Below are positions 42,870 to 52,162 of a stretch of DNA of 52,183 nt, piece by piece (position 1 is the first letter of the stretch; each line of letters opens with the position of its first letter). Below the pieces are notes generated by a model. It made no database searches and had not been told where the DNA came from. It saw only the letters and a list, made by a program, of their open reading frames with translations. Source of the DNA: Syntrophorhabdaceae bacterium (GTDB lineage Bacteria > Desulfobacterota > Syntrophorhabdia > Syntrophorhabdales > Syntrophorhabdaceae); assembly GCA_036504895.1 (NCBI GenBank), contig DASXUJ010000040.1, forward strand, positions 1 to 52,183, given 5' to 3'. A program made the position numbers and the translations under genes.

Positions 42870-43933
42870 AGCTCTTTATTTCCGCGGGAGGCACGGGGGG
42901 ACATATATTCCCCGGCATCGCCGTGGCGGAAGCCTTTTCCGGATTGCCCGGGACCAATGAGGCGGTCTTCGTGGGTACGCCCTACGGCCTTGAAAGCACG
43001 CTCATCCCGCCCTACGGATACCGGCTCCTCTTCATCAAGGCACGCCAGTTCCTGGGGCAGTCGGCCGTAAAGAAAGTGGGAACCCTTCTGGCCGTGGTGA
43101 AAGGCATACTGGTCGCCCTCTCGATGATACGAAAAGAGAAGCCCGACGCGGTCCTCGGCATGGGGGGCTTTACCTCGGTGCCCGTGGTCCTCGCCGCCGT
43201 ACTCTCCGGCACACCCAGCTTTCTCCATGAGCAGAACGTCCAGCCGGGCCTTGCGAACAAGATCCTCTCCCGGTTCACGAAGGGGATCTTCATAAGCTTC
43301 GACGAGACGGAGCAGTACATAAAGAGCAAAAAAGTCATCCATACGGGCAATCCGCTCAGGAAGAGGCTTACCGCCGCCCATGAGCCAAAGGATGAGTTGA
43401 CCTTCGGCATCTTCGTCTTCGGGGGCAGCCGCGGGGCCCACAGCATCAACCTCTCGATCATCTCCCTCCTGCCTTATCTCGAAGGCCATGACGAGGTCGT
43501 CATCTACCACCAGACCGGTCCCCAGGACTATGAGATGGTGAAGGACGCCTACGAGAAAAGCGGGGTGCGCCATGAGGTCTTCCCCTTCACCGATGCCATG
43601 GAAAAATATTATGGACTCTCCGACGTCGTCATATCCCGGGCAGGGGCAAGCACTATTTTCGAGCTCGCCTTTTTTAAAAAGGCCGCCATACTCATCCCCT
43701 ATCCTTATTCCGCGGGGGGACACCAGTGGAAGAACGCGACCTATGTGGAGAATATAGGCGGGGGATATGTGATAGGCGACGACGAGGCGACCGGTGAAAG
43801 GCTCTATCAAGCGGTGGGCCACCTCATGAAAGAAAAGGGGCTTATCAGCGACATGGGCGTAAACATTGGGCGCATTTACAAAGACGATGCGGCGGAGCAG
43901 ATAATCAGGGGGATATTTCATGGTATTTCATAA
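42866..43933 (+). CDS. murG: Lipid II synthase MurG
   Basis: 355 aa GT-B glycosyltransferase. The N-terminal glycine-rich loop GGTGGHIFPGIAVAEAF (~8-24), LHEQNVQPGLANK, GGSRGAHSIN and the C-terminal ISRAGASTIFELAFF / PYPYSAGGHQWKNA motifs are canonical. It transfers GlcNAc from UDP-GlcNAc to lipid I on the cytoplasmic membrane face. Its last 14 bp overlap the murC start. Confidence 0.97.
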   Translation: MKLFISAGGTGGHIFPGIAVAEAFSGLPGTNEAVFVGTPYGLESTLIPPYGYRLLFIKARQFLGQSAVKKVGTLLAVVKGILVALSMIRKEKPDAVLGMGGFTSVPVVLAAVLSGTPSFLHEQNVQPGLANKILSRFTKGIFISFDETEQYIKSKKVIHTGNPLRKRLTAAHEPKDELTFGIFVFGGSRGAHSINLSIISLLPYLEGHDEVVIYHQTGPQDYEMVKDAYEKSGVRHEVFPFTDAMEKYYGLSDVVISRAGASTIFELAFFKKAAILIPYPYSAGGHQWKNATYVENIGGGYVIGDDEATGERLYQAVGHLMKEKGLISDMGVNIGRIYKDDAAEQIIRGIFHGIS

Positions 43934-45296
43934 AATAGATACAATCCACTTCGTGGGGATCGGGGGCATCGGCATGAGCGGCATCGCAGAGGTGCTCCTC
44001 AACCTCGGCTTCAAGGTAACCGGCTCCGACTTGAGAAAGACGGATACCACGGAGAGGCTCGAGCAGCTGGGGGCCCGGGTCTTCCTCGGCCACAAGGCGG
44101 AAAACGTGGAGGACGTGGACGTAGTCGTCGTCTCCTCCGCGGTGCGGCCCGATAACCCCGAGATCGTGATGGCAAAGGAGCGGTTCATCCCCGTGATCCA
44201 GAGGGCGGAGATGCTCGCGGAGCTCATGAGGATGAAGTATTCCATCGCCGTAGCCGGGGCCCACGGCAAGACCACGACCACCTCCTTCGTCTCCGCCGTC
44301 CTGGGCCATGCAGGCATGGACCCCACGTGCGTGATCGGGGGCAAGCTCAATAGCCTGGGCAGCAATGCGAAGCTGGGGGACAGCAAATATCTGGTGGCCG
44401 AGGCAGACGAAAGTGACGGGACCTTCCTCCTTCTTTTCCCGACCATCGCGGTGGTGACGAACATCGACCTCGAGCATCTCGACTTTTATAAGGACCTTAC
44501 GGAGATAAAGGCCGCCTTTCAGACTTTCCTCAACAAGGTGCCTTTCTACGGCGTCGATATCATCTGCATCGACAACGCCAACCTCCAGAGCCTGATCCCG
44601 TCTCTCAAGCGGCGCTACATGACTTATGGCCTTTCGAAGCAGGCGGACCTGAGGGCGGAGAACATCACCTATAACGGATTCGAGACCACTTTCAAGGTCA
44701 TTTATAAAGAGTACGGCCTGGGCGAGATCAGCATCACCCTGCCCGGCATCCACAATGTGCGCAACGCCCTCGCAGCAGTGGGCGTGGCCATAGAGCTCGA
44801 CGTGCCTTTCACCGTGATCAGGGATGCTTTGAAGAGCTTTTCGGGCATCCAGAGGAGACTCGAGGTCAAGTGGGACGGAGAGATCAAGCTGATGGACGAT
44901 TACGGCCACCATCCCACGGAAATCAAGGCGACCTTATCCGCCGTGAGAAGCATGTGGAAAGGACGGGTCATCGTGGTCTTCCAGCCCCACCGGTATACGA
45001 GGACCAGGGCATTGATGGATGATTTCGTCACCTCCTTCAACGACGCCGATCTCCTGATCGTGACGGAGATCTACGCGGCATCGGAAGAGAAGATCGACGG
45101 GGTATCGGGGAGTGTCCTCGCGGAGAGGATCAAAGCGAGCGGCCATAAGAACGTGACCTTCGCCCCGACCAAGGAAGAGGCGGCGGAGCTCGTCCTCACC
45201 CATGCGAAACCGGGGGACCTGGTGATCACTTTGGGAGCGGGGGACGTGAACAGAATAGACGAGAGGCTCAAAGCGGTATGGAGTGGAAAGGAATAA
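43920..45296 (+). CDS. murC: UDP-MurNAc:L-Ala ligase MurC
   Basis: 458 aa. Rossmann loop HFVGIGGIGMSGIAEVL (~10-26), ATP loop GAHGKTT (113-119), EADESDGTF and DDYGHHPTEI, and PHRYTRT near the C-terminal domain, all diagnostic for MurC. It adds the first L-alanine to UDP-MurNAc. The murB frame overlaps its 3' end by 19 bp if murB begins at 45278. Confidence 0.97.
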   Translation: MVFHKIDTIHFVGIGGIGMSGIAEVLLNLGFKVTGSDLRKTDTTERLEQLGARVFLGHKAENVEDVDVVVVSSAVRPDNPEIVMAKERFIPVIQRAEMLAELMRMKYSIAVAGAHGKTTTTSFVSAVLGHAGMDPTCVIGGKLNSLGSNAKLGDSKYLVAEADESDGTFLLLFPTIAVVTNIDLEHLDFYKDLTEIKAAFQTFLNKVPFYGVDIICIDNANLQSLIPSLKRRYMTYGLSKQADLRAENITYNGFETTFKVIYKEYGLGEISITLPGIHNVRNALAAVGVAIELDVPFTVIRDALKSFSGIQRRLEVKWDGEIKLMDDYGHHPTEIKATLSAVRSMWKGRVIVVFQPHRYTRTRALMDDFVTSFNDADLLIVTEIYAASEEKIDGVSGSVLAERIKASGHKNVTFAPTKEEAAELVLTHAKPGDLVITLGAGDVNRIDERLKAVWSGKE

Positions 45297-46174
45297 GAGG
45301 GCAGATCATGGAGAAAGTCCCCATGAAAAGATATACATCCATGAAAGTGGGAGGGCCCGCGCGGCTCATGGCCTTTCCCGCGGATGAGGCGGACCTCGCC
45401 GCCATATTGAGAAAATGCCGCGACGAAGGGTTGAATACCAGGGTCGTGGGCAACGGGACGAACGTGATCGTAAGCGACCAGGGAATCGACGAAGCCCTGA
45501 TACGGCTCACGAAGATGAGGAAGAAGACCTATAAGAAGACATCGGATGGCATCTCGGTGGAAGTGGCAGGGGGCATCTCGCTGACGGCCCTTATCAGGGA
45601 GAACGCGCGGCGCGGGCTCTCGGGACTCGAGCGGCTCTACTGGATCCCCGGCACCGTGGGCGGCGCGCTCAGGATGAACGCGGGGAGCTTCGGGGCGTCA
45701 GTCTCCGACCCGCTTCAGGAGATAAGGGTCATGGACCGGGAAGGCAAGAAGGAAGTGCGCCCGAAGATGGCGGAAGAGTACGGGTACAGGAAATCTCCGG
45801 TCACCCCCTCCGACTGCGTGGTCAATGCCCGCTTCCTCCTCACGGAAAAGCCGCGGGAGGAGGTCCTCGCCGAAATGGAGTATGTCTTCAACGAGCGAAT
45901 GAAGAGGCACCCCATGGAATTCCCTTCCTCGGGCTCGATGTTTAAAAGCGTACACGGCGAGCCCGCATGGAAATTCATAGAACAGGCGGGGCTCAAGGGG
46001 TATACCTTGGGAGGTGCCCGGGTCTCGGAGAAGCATGCAAACTTCATCATCAACCTCGGCTCTGCCCGGGCTTCGGACATATTTGCCCTTACGAAAAAGG
46101 TAAAGAGCGAGGTATTCGAAAAAACAGGCGTATTACTGGAGGAAGAGGTGGAGTTCTGGGGGTTCGATGCGTAG
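45278..46174 (+). CDS. murB: UDP-N-acetylenolpyruvoylglucosamine reductase MurB
   Basis: 298 aa, FAD-binding type of the short (type II) MurB class: TSMKVGGPARLMAFP, VVGNGTNVIVSDQG (FAD loop), GIPGTVGGALRMNAG-like segment (YWIPGTVGGALRMNAGSFG) and FPSSGSMFKS with the catalytic Ser and GGARVSEKHANFI. It reduces the enolpyruvyl group to form UDP-MurNAc. An alternative start at 45308 follows AGAGGG and would remove the overlap with murC; both are compatible with the family. Confidence 0.96.
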   Translation: MEWKGIRGQIMEKVPMKRYTSMKVGGPARLMAFPADEADLAAILRKCRDEGLNTRVVGNGTNVIVSDQGIDEALIRLTKMRKKTYKKTSDGISVEVAGGISLTALIRENARRGLSGLERLYWIPGTVGGALRMNAGSFGASVSDPLQEIRVMDREGKKEVRPKMAEEYGYRKSPVTPSDCVVNARFLLTEKPREEVLAEMEYVFNERMKRHPMEFPSSGSMFKSVHGEPAWKFIEQAGLKGYTLGGARVSEKHANFIINLGSARASDIFALTKKVKSEVFEKTGVLLEEEVEFWGFDA

Positions 46175-47075
46175 AGACGACATGTTGATGAAGAAGATCG
46201 GACTCCTTTTGGGCGGCAGGTCCTCGGAGCGCGAGGTTTCGCTGAAAAGCGGGGCCGCGGTGAAAGAGGCGCTGAGACGTAAAGGGTATAAGGTCGTTGC
46301 CATCGACCCGGCCGAGAGGCTCGTGGAGACCCTCGCGCAGGAGCGGATCGATGCCGCCTTTATCGTCCTCCACGGCAAATGGGGCGAGGACGGCTCCATC
46401 CAGGGTCTCCTCGAGATGATGGCCATCCCCTACACGGGCTCCGGCGTCCTCGGCTCGGCCAACGCCATGGATAAGATCACGATGAAATATATCCTCACCG
46501 CCATGGGGATCGCGACCCCCGCCTATAAAGTGGCAATCCAGGGGGAGAGCGTCGAATTCCCCCTGCCCTATGTGGTGAAGCCCGCGAATGAGGGCTCGAC
46601 CATCGGGATATCGATCGTGCGGGAGCAGAAAGAGCGGAAAGAGGCCCTGGAGACGGCATTCCGCTACGACAGGAAAGTGCTCGTCGAGCAGTTCGTGGCC
46701 GGCCAGGAGATTACGGTAGCCGTGGTGAACGGCCGGGCGCTGCCCATCGTGGAGGTAAGGCCCGAAAGCGGCTTTTACGACTTCGAGGCGAAGTATACGA
46801 AAGGCAAGACCCGTTACATCGTGCCCGCCCCCATGAGCAAAGAGGCGGAAAAAGCGGCAATAGAGGCGGCCCTCAAGGTCTACCACGCCTTCGACCTCTC
46901 CGGCTCGGCGAGGATCGATATGCTGGTCGACGGGCTGACACCTTCGGTGATCGATATCAACACCTCACCCGGCATGACCGAGACCTCACTCGTGCCGAAG
47001 GCCTGGGCCGAGCTTGGCGGGACCTTCGACGACCTGGTGGAGGAGATACTCCTGGGGGCAGCGCTGAAAATATGA
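46167..47075 (+). CDS. ddl: D-alanine--D-alanine ligase
   Basis: 302 aa ATP-grasp enzyme: LLLGGRSSEREVSLKSG (~11-27), VLHGKWGEDGSIQGLLEM, PYVVKPANEGSTIGISIV, VEQFVAGQEITVAVV, and the Mg-binding end IDINTSPGMTETSL. It makes the D-Ala-D-Ala used by MurF. Alternative ATGs at 46182 and 46188 would remove the 8-bp overlap with murB. The stop overlaps ftsQ by 4 bp. Confidence 0.96.
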   Translation: MRRDDMLMKKIGLLLGGRSSEREVSLKSGAAVKEALRRKGYKVVAIDPAERLVETLAQERIDAAFIVLHGKWGEDGSIQGLLEMMAIPYTGSGVLGSANAMDKITMKYILTAMGIATPAYKVAIQGESVEFPLPYVVKPANEGSTIGISIVREQKERKEALETAFRYDRKVLVEQFVAGQEITVAVVNGRALPIVEVRPESGFYDFEAKYTKGKTRYIVPAPMSKEAEKAAIEAALKVYHAFDLSGSARIDMLVDGLTPSVIDINTSPGMTETSLVPKAWAELGGTFDDLVEEILLGAALKI

Positions 47076-47773
47076 AGAAAACACTCACCCTCTTCTTCCT
47101 CATTCCCCTGTGCGTCATCTCGACCCTCACGGTGATCTACCTGTTCTCCAAGGAAGAGCCCCTCTTCTTCCTCAAGAACATCAAGATCAACGGGGTCCGC
47201 CAGATAGAAGAGACGGACGTGATGAGCAGGGTCGCCCCCTTTCTCAGGGAAAGCATCCTGAGCATCGACGCCGCGAAGATGAAAGAGGCGATCACCGCGA
47301 ACCCGCTGGTGAGAGAAGTAAGCATCAAGCGGGTCTTCCCCTTCTCCATCGTCATCGACGTGAAGGAGAAACAGGCTTCCGCCCTGTGGATAAACGGCGA
47401 CGGGAAAATCATGGTCCTCGATGAATCGGGCTCCCCTTACAGAGGCCTGAAAAAGGGAGACGACAAGGACCTCTACATCATCAACGCCCGCGAGAAGGCA
47501 GAGGCGAAGAGCCTTTACCGGGAGATCAGCGGGTGGGTCAGGGAAGGAATTATCAAGAAGGACGCCCTGTCGGAAATAGCGTATAATGACGGGAACATCA
47601 CCCTCTTCGGCCTTGAGAACGGGGTGGAGATCATTCTCGGAAAAGAAGAGCAGGACAAGCGGCTGAAAAGAGCGGTGGCAGTGTTCGAAGATGCAAAAAA
47701 GAGAGGGCTCCTGATAAAATGTATCGACGCACGTTTCGAGAAAGGCGCCATCATTCAGGAAAGGAAGGGTTGA
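47072..47773 (+). CDS. ftsQ: Cell division protein FtsQ
   Basis: 233 aa. Short cytoplasmic N-terminus, one transmembrane helix (~4-24), then a POTRA domain (FFLKNIKINGVRQIEETDV, …LVREVSIKRVFPFSIVIDVKE, split by short gaps) and the FtsQ beta domain. FtsQ bridges early and late divisome proteins and binds FtsL/FtsB. Position between ddl and ftsA matches other dcw clusters. FtsQ and FtsL are retained although the FtsW/FtsI genes they normally control are missing from the cluster. Confidence 0.92.
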   Translation: MKKTLTLFFLIPLCVISTLTVIYLFSKEEPLFFLKNIKINGVRQIEETDVMSRVAPFLRESILSIDAAKMKEAITANPLVREVSIKRVFPFSIVIDVKEKQASALWINGDGKIMVLDESGSPYRGLKKGDDKDLYIINAREKAEAKSLYREISGWVREGIIKKDALSEIAYNDGNITLFGLENGVEIILGKEEQDKRLKRAVAVFEDAKKRGLLIKCIDARFEKGAIIQERKG

Positions 47774-47774
47774 T

Positions 47775-49019
47775 ATGCAAAGAGAGGACGGGCTCCTTGT
47801 CGGCCTTGATGTAGGCACCACCAAGATCTGCGTGGTCGTGGCGCGGGTCGTGGAAGACAAGATCAATATTATAGGAATAGGCTCCTACCCTTCCACCGGA
47901 TTACGAAAAGGCGTGGTCGTGAATATGGATACTACGGTCAACTCCATCAGGAAAGCGGTGGAGGAGGCCGAGCTCATGGCGGGCGTCAAGATCGAGTCCT
48001 GCCTGGCGGGCATCGGCGGGCCCCACATAAAGAGCTTCAATTCGAACGGGGTAGTGGCGATCAAGGACAAAGAGGTAAGGGCGGACGACATCACGAGGGC
48101 AATAGATGCGGCCAAGGCAGTGGCCATACCCGCGGACCGGGAGCTTATCCACGTCATCCCCCAGGAATTCATCGTGGACGACCAGGACGGCATCTACGAG
48201 CCCACCGGCATCTCGGGGGTCAGGCTCGAAGTGAAAGTCCATATCGTGACGGGCAGCGTCTCCTCGGCCCAGAATATCATGAAGTGCTGCAAGCTCGCGG
48301 GCCTCAACGTGACCGACATCGTCCTCGCCCAGCTCGCCTCCGCGGAAGCGACCCTCACTCAGGAAGAGAGGGAGATCGGGGTCGCCCTTGTCGACATCGG
48401 CGGCGGCACGAGCGATATCGCCGTATTTTCGAACGGGAGCATCAGGTATACCTCGGTCTTGCCCTTCGGCGGCAACAACATCACCAATGACATCGCCATA
48501 GGCCTCAGGACCCCCGTGGAAGAGGCGGAGAAGATCAAGAAAAAATTCGGCTGTGCCTCCTCGGGCATGATCGGCGCGAACGAGACCATAGACGTGCCGA
48601 GCGTGGGCGGCAGGAAGCCCAGGACGCTGATGCGCAAGACCCTGGCCGACATTATCGAGCCCCGGGTCGAAGAGATCGCATCCCTTATCTACGAAGAGAT
48701 CAGGAAATCAGGCGCGGAGAAAGTCCTCGCCTCAGGGGTGGTCCTTACCGGCGGATGCGCGAACCTGGAAGGCATGCCCGAGTACGTGGAAGGCATTTTC
48801 AACCTCCCGGCCAGGCGCGGCTACCCCATCGGCGTGGGAGGACTTATCGACGTGGTGAACAACCCCATATATTCTACCGGCGTAGGCCTTCTCCTCCATG
48901 GGTTCAAGGGGGGAAAAGCCAAAAGGCAGGGCTACGACCGGGCTGCAGGACTTACAAAAATGTTTTCGGGCGGCAAGATGATCGACAGGATGAGAGACTG
49001 GTTCAAAGAAATTTTCTAG
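47775..49019 (+). CDS. ftsA: Cell division actin homologue FtsA
   Basis: 414 aa. Actin-fold phosphate-1 LVGLDVGTTKICVVVARV, the FtsA-specific 1C/SHS2 subdomain, phosphate-2 VALVDIGGGTSDIAVF, adenosine motif LTGGCANLEGM, and a C-terminal amphipathic membrane-targeting helix (DRMRDWFKEIF). It tethers FtsZ filaments to the membrane. AAGGAAGGG precedes ATG 47775, and ftsZ follows after 10 bp. Confidence 0.97.
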   Translation: MQREDGLLVGLDVGTTKICVVVARVVEDKINIIGIGSYPSTGLRKGVVVNMDTTVNSIRKAVEEAELMAGVKIESCLAGIGGPHIKSFNSNGVVAIKDKEVRADDITRAIDAAKAVAIPADRELIHVIPQEFIVDDQDGIYEPTGISGVRLEVKVHIVTGSVSSAQNIMKCCKLAGLNVTDIVLAQLASAEATLTQEEREIGVALVDIGGGTSDIAVFSNGSIRYTSVLPFGGNNITNDIAIGLRTPVEEAEKIKKKFGCASSGMIGANETIDVPSVGGRKPRTLMRKTLADIIEPRVEEIASLIYEEIRKSGAEKVLASGVVLTGGCANLEGMPEYVEGIFNLPARRGYPIGVGGLIDVVNNPIYSTGVGLLLHGFKGGKAKRQGYDRAAGLTKMFSGGKMIDRMRDWFKEIF

Positions 49020-49029
49020 GAGGTGCACG

Positions 49030-50184
49030 GTGAATACTGTATTTTACATGGATGAGTCCAATGGTTTCTCGGCCAAGCTTAAAGTAGTAGGTATCGGCGG
49101 CGGGGGCTGCAACGCCCTGAACAACATGGTGGAAGCGAATGTGCAGGGCGTCGAGTTCATCGCCGTCAATACGGACGTAAAGTCTCTCGCCATGTGCAAG
49201 GCGCCGACTAGAATACAGATAGGACAGCAGCTCACCCGCGGCCTCGGCGCGGGCGCCAATCCGGAGATCGGCAGAAAAGCGGCGCTCGAGGATGTGGACA
49301 GGATACGAGAACATTTAGAGGGCGCTGATATGGTCTTCATCACCTGCGGTCTGGGCGGCGGGACCGGGACCGGCGCATCCTCCGTAGTAGCCGAGATATC
49401 AAAAGAACTTGGGGCCCTCACCGTGGCCATCGCAACAAAACCCTTTGCCTTTGAAGCCAGGGACCGCATGAAGCAGGCCGAGCTCGGGGTCCAGCAGCTC
49501 AAGACAAGGGTAGACTCTCTCATCACCATCCCGAACCAGAGACTCCTCTCCATAGGCGGCAAACATATGACCATCATGGAAGCCTTCCTCAAAGCGGACG
49601 AAGTGCTCCTCAATGCCGTCAGAAGCATCTCCGACCTCATCATAGGATCAGGCCACGTGGTAGTCGATTTCGCCGACGTGAAGACCATCATGAGCGAGAG
49701 GGGCATGGCCATCATGGGCGTGGGCATGGCCTCCGGCGAGAACAGGGCCAAGGAAGCGGCCCAGAAGGCCATATCAAGCCCGCTTCTCGAAGACATCTCC
49801 ATCCATGGGGCTCGCGGAGTGCTCATCAACGTGACGGGCAACTCGGATATGAAGCTCCATGAAGTCCACGAGGCCTCGACCCTCATCCAGGAACAGGCCC
49901 ACGAAGACGCGAAAGTGATCTGGGGCCTCGTCTTCGACGACAATATGAACGACAACCTGAGAATCACCGTGATCGCCACCGGCTTCGAAGAGACCGTCAC
50001 CCAGGAAGAAGGTAATATCGAGCCCATAAGAAGGGGAAGCAGGCTCTTCGAGGAAGAGGACATGCCGCCCTTCATGAAAAAGAAAGTAGCCGTGGACTAC
50101 AAGGATATGAATAAGAAAGAGTCCATCGACATCGACGACGACCGGTACGACGTGCCCACCTTCCTGAGGAAGCAGGCCGACTGA
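49030..50184 (+). CDS. ftsZ: Cell division GTPase FtsZ
   Basis: 384 aa from GTG 49030, behind GGAGGTG. Tubulin-fold GTPase: GIGGGGCNALNNMVEANVQG (split; ~21-40), the tubulin signature GGGTGTG (109-115), NxDxxD-type T7 region (FADVKTIMSERG), a variable linker, and the C-terminal conserved peptide YDVPTFLRKQAD that binds FtsA. It forms the Z ring. Last gene of the dcw cluster; a strong terminator follows at 50207. Confidence 0.98.
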   Translation: MNTVFYMDESNGFSAKLKVVGIGGGGCNALNNMVEANVQGVEFIAVNTDVKSLAMCKAPTRIQIGQQLTRGLGAGANPEIGRKAALEDVDRIREHLEGADMVFITCGLGGGTGTGASSVVAEISKELGALTVAIATKPFAFEARDRMKQAELGVQQLKTRVDSLITIPNQRLLSIGGKHMTIMEAFLKADEVLLNAVRSISDLIIGSGHVVVDFADVKTIMSERGMAIMGVGMASGENRAKEAAQKAISSPLLEDISIHGARGVLINVTGNSDMKLHEVHEASTLIQEQAHEDAKVIWGLVFDDNMNDNLRITVIATGFEETVTQEEGNIEPIRRGSRLFEEEDMPPFMKKKVAVDYKDMNKKESIDIDDDRYDVPTFLRKQAD

Positions 50185-50206
50185 AGGGGCACAGGCTAAA
50201 TTTATG

Positions 50207-50247
50207 GGGGCGCTTTCCGTGAGCACGAGAACGGAAAGCGCCCCTTT
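50207..50247 (+). terminator. Rho-independent terminator after ftsZ
   Basis: GGGGCGCTTTCCGT (50207-50220) and ACGGAAAGCGCCCC (50231-50244) form a perfect 14-bp stem with a 10-nt loop, followed by TTT. It closes the dcw operon. Confidence 0.9.
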
Positions 50248-50262
50248 GTGTAGAGGGAAGAA

Positions 50263-51858
50263 GTGATGAAAAAAGCAGCACCACCCCACGAGCGGGGAGC
50301 GATCGTAAAGAAGTGGCGGTCCATGATCCCCGTGGCCGTCCTCTTCCCCAACGCCTACTACATGGGCATGTCGAACCTCGCGGTCCACATGCTCTACAAG
50401 CACTTAAACCGCATGGATGACGTGGTCTGCGAGCGCACCTTTTGGGAAGAGAGCGGCGAGGCCCTCTCCGTGGAAAGCAACAGGCCCCTCGATGCCTTCG
50501 AGATCGTCTTCGTCACCCTTTCTTTCGAGTTAGACTATGTCAACCTCCCGAAGATCCTGAAGCGCGCGGGCATAGAGATTTCCGCCGGAAAAAGGAAGGA
50601 GGGCGATCCGCTCATCATCGCCGGAGGCATCACGGTCACCGCGAACCCCGAGCCCATCCACGATTTCATCGATCTATTCTTGATGGGAGATATCGAGGCG
50701 GTGATCCCGGACATCATGGATGCCTACCGGGAAGAGCGCGGAAAAAAGAGAGAAAAGGTCCTGGAGAAGCTCGGGAGCTTCGATTTTGCCTACGATCCAA
50801 GACAAATGGAGCCCTCCTATACCGAGGACGGGGCAATCCGCTCCTTTACGCCCGCCGGTTACACGGTGAAAGTGAAGCGGTATAAGGGGAAGTCCTTGGG
50901 CACCTCCCAGATCATGACCGACGGCACCGAGTTCAGCGATATGTACCTGGTGGAAGGCACGAGAGGCTGCCCCTCGAGGTGCCCCTTCTGCCTTTTAGGG
51001 AATTCCTACGGCTTCACCCATGACAACACGTCCCCCTTCGAAACGAATGAGACTCATATAGGCCTCATAGGCGGAGGCGTCTCCTTCCACCCGAGGCTGA
51101 TCGAGACCATAAAGGAACTGAAACGGCAAGGCAAAGTCCCCCATTTGCCGAGCCTGAGGATGGACGAGGTCCCCTTGGACGTGATCGAGCAGATAAAGGA
51201 CGACGTGAAGACCCTCACCTTCGGTGTGGAGGCAGGCACGGAAAGGTTGAGAAAGTCGATAGGCAAGCCCCTCACAGACAACGAGATCCTGGACAAGATC
51301 CAGGCGATCCTGGACATCGGTCCCTTCAACCTGAAGCTCTATTTCATGGTCGGCCTCTACGGCGAGACCGCGGACGACGTGGACAGCATAGGGGAGCTGG
51401 TAAAGCACCTGAAGCACCTGATGCTAAGAGCCGCGGCACCAAGAGGAAACATAGGCAGCATCACCGTCCACGCGAGCCCCTTCGTCCCCAAGGCCGCCAC
51501 CCCCTTCCAGTGGCTCCCCATGGATGACCAGGCAAGCCTGAAGGAAAAGCTCACAAGGCTCAAGAGGATCTTCGGCAAGGTGGACAACACCTTCTTCACC
51601 CACGAGTCGGTAAAATACAGCGTCCTCCAGGGCATACTCGCGAGAGGAGACAGGAGGCTGAAAGGCGCGATAGTAAAGCTCGCCGAAGGCGAGCCCCCTG
51701 CGAAGGTGTGGCGCGAGAGCCCGTTGAACCCTGATTTCTTTACGTTGAGGGAGCGGGGAGAGGATGAGGTCTTTCCGTGGGATTTTATCAAGGGGGTGGT
51801 GGGGAAGGAGATGTTGAGGAAGAGGTTGGAGGTTTGTGTGAAGGGGTTGAAAGACTAG
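50263..51858 (+). CDS. B12-binding-domain-like radical SAM protein
   Basis: 531 aa. The N-terminal ~150 residues resemble the cobalamin-binding Rossmann domain (VAVLFPNAYYMGMSNLAVH…) without a DxHxxG histidine. The radical SAM [4Fe-4S] motif CPSRCPFC gives Cys 236, 240 and 243, followed by GGVSFHPRLIETIKELK and FGVEAGTERLRKSIGKPL. The C-terminal region is of the TIGR-type uncharacterised family often called radical SAM protein. The reaction is unknown; B12-type members often do methylations or ring rearrangements. It lies 78 bp after ftsZ, beyond a terminator, so it is a separate unit despite the same strand. Confidence 0.88.
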   Translation: MMKKAAPPHERGAIVKKWRSMIPVAVLFPNAYYMGMSNLAVHMLYKHLNRMDDVVCERTFWEESGEALSVESNRPLDAFEIVFVTLSFELDYVNLPKILKRAGIEISAGKRKEGDPLIIAGGITVTANPEPIHDFIDLFLMGDIEAVIPDIMDAYREERGKKREKVLEKLGSFDFAYDPRQMEPSYTEDGAIRSFTPAGYTVKVKRYKGKSLGTSQIMTDGTEFSDMYLVEGTRGCPSRCPFCLLGNSYGFTHDNTSPFETNETHIGLIGGGVSFHPRLIETIKELKRQGKVPHLPSLRMDEVPLDVIEQIKDDVKTLTFGVEAGTERLRKSIGKPLTDNEILDKIQAILDIGPFNLKLYFMVGLYGETADDVDSIGELVKHLKHLMLRAAAPRGNIGSITVHASPFVPKAATPFQWLPMDDQASLKEKLTRLKRIFGKVDNTFFTHESVKYSVLQGILARGDRRLKGAIVKLAEGEPPAKVWRESPLNPDFFTLRERGEDEVFPWDFIKGVVGKEMLRKRLEVCVKGLKD

Positions 51859-52092
51859 GAAAAGGAAGAGAGATAAGGCGGGAGAGGGAAAAGAAGTGAA
51901 AAGGCAAAGTCTTGGCGGGTAGCCTTGCACTTGCAAGTTTGGGGGCCACGGCAGCGTGAGGGCTTTATCCTCTCCGCTTCGGCTGCGCCCATTACCCACT
52001 AAAAGACGGCTCGTCCGGCACTCAGCCACCCAACTCGTCGTGCCTCCTCAGATGCTATGTATAAAAGACAATGTACAGGGAAAAGAAAAAAA
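51859..52092. other. Gene-free stretch before the right-edge gene
   Basis: No gene or terminator with a T-tract seen. It contains a GC-rich segment with short complementary words (GCACTTGCAAG and similar). A purine-rich run (51859-51900) directly follows the radical SAM stop. Confidence 0.5.
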
Positions 52093-52160
52093 GGCTACCC
52101 TCTTTCTTAAGAAAGATCGTGGTGATCGTCTTCACCACGAACAAAGAAAAGGAGGTAGCC
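52093..52160 (+). promoter_or_regulatory. Structured leader that folds the ribosome site of the edge gene
   Basis: GGCTACC (52093-52099) pairs with GGTAGCC (52154-52160), with further pairing of the CTCTTTC and GAAAAGGAG flanks. The enclosed region forms two more perfect stems: CTTTCTT/AAGAAAG (52102-52115) and TCGTGGTG/CACCACGA (52117-52140). The Shine-Dalgarno AAGGAGGT (52149-52156) lies in the 3' arm, so it would be masked when the stem forms. Confidence 0.6.
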
Positions 52161-52162
52161 AG

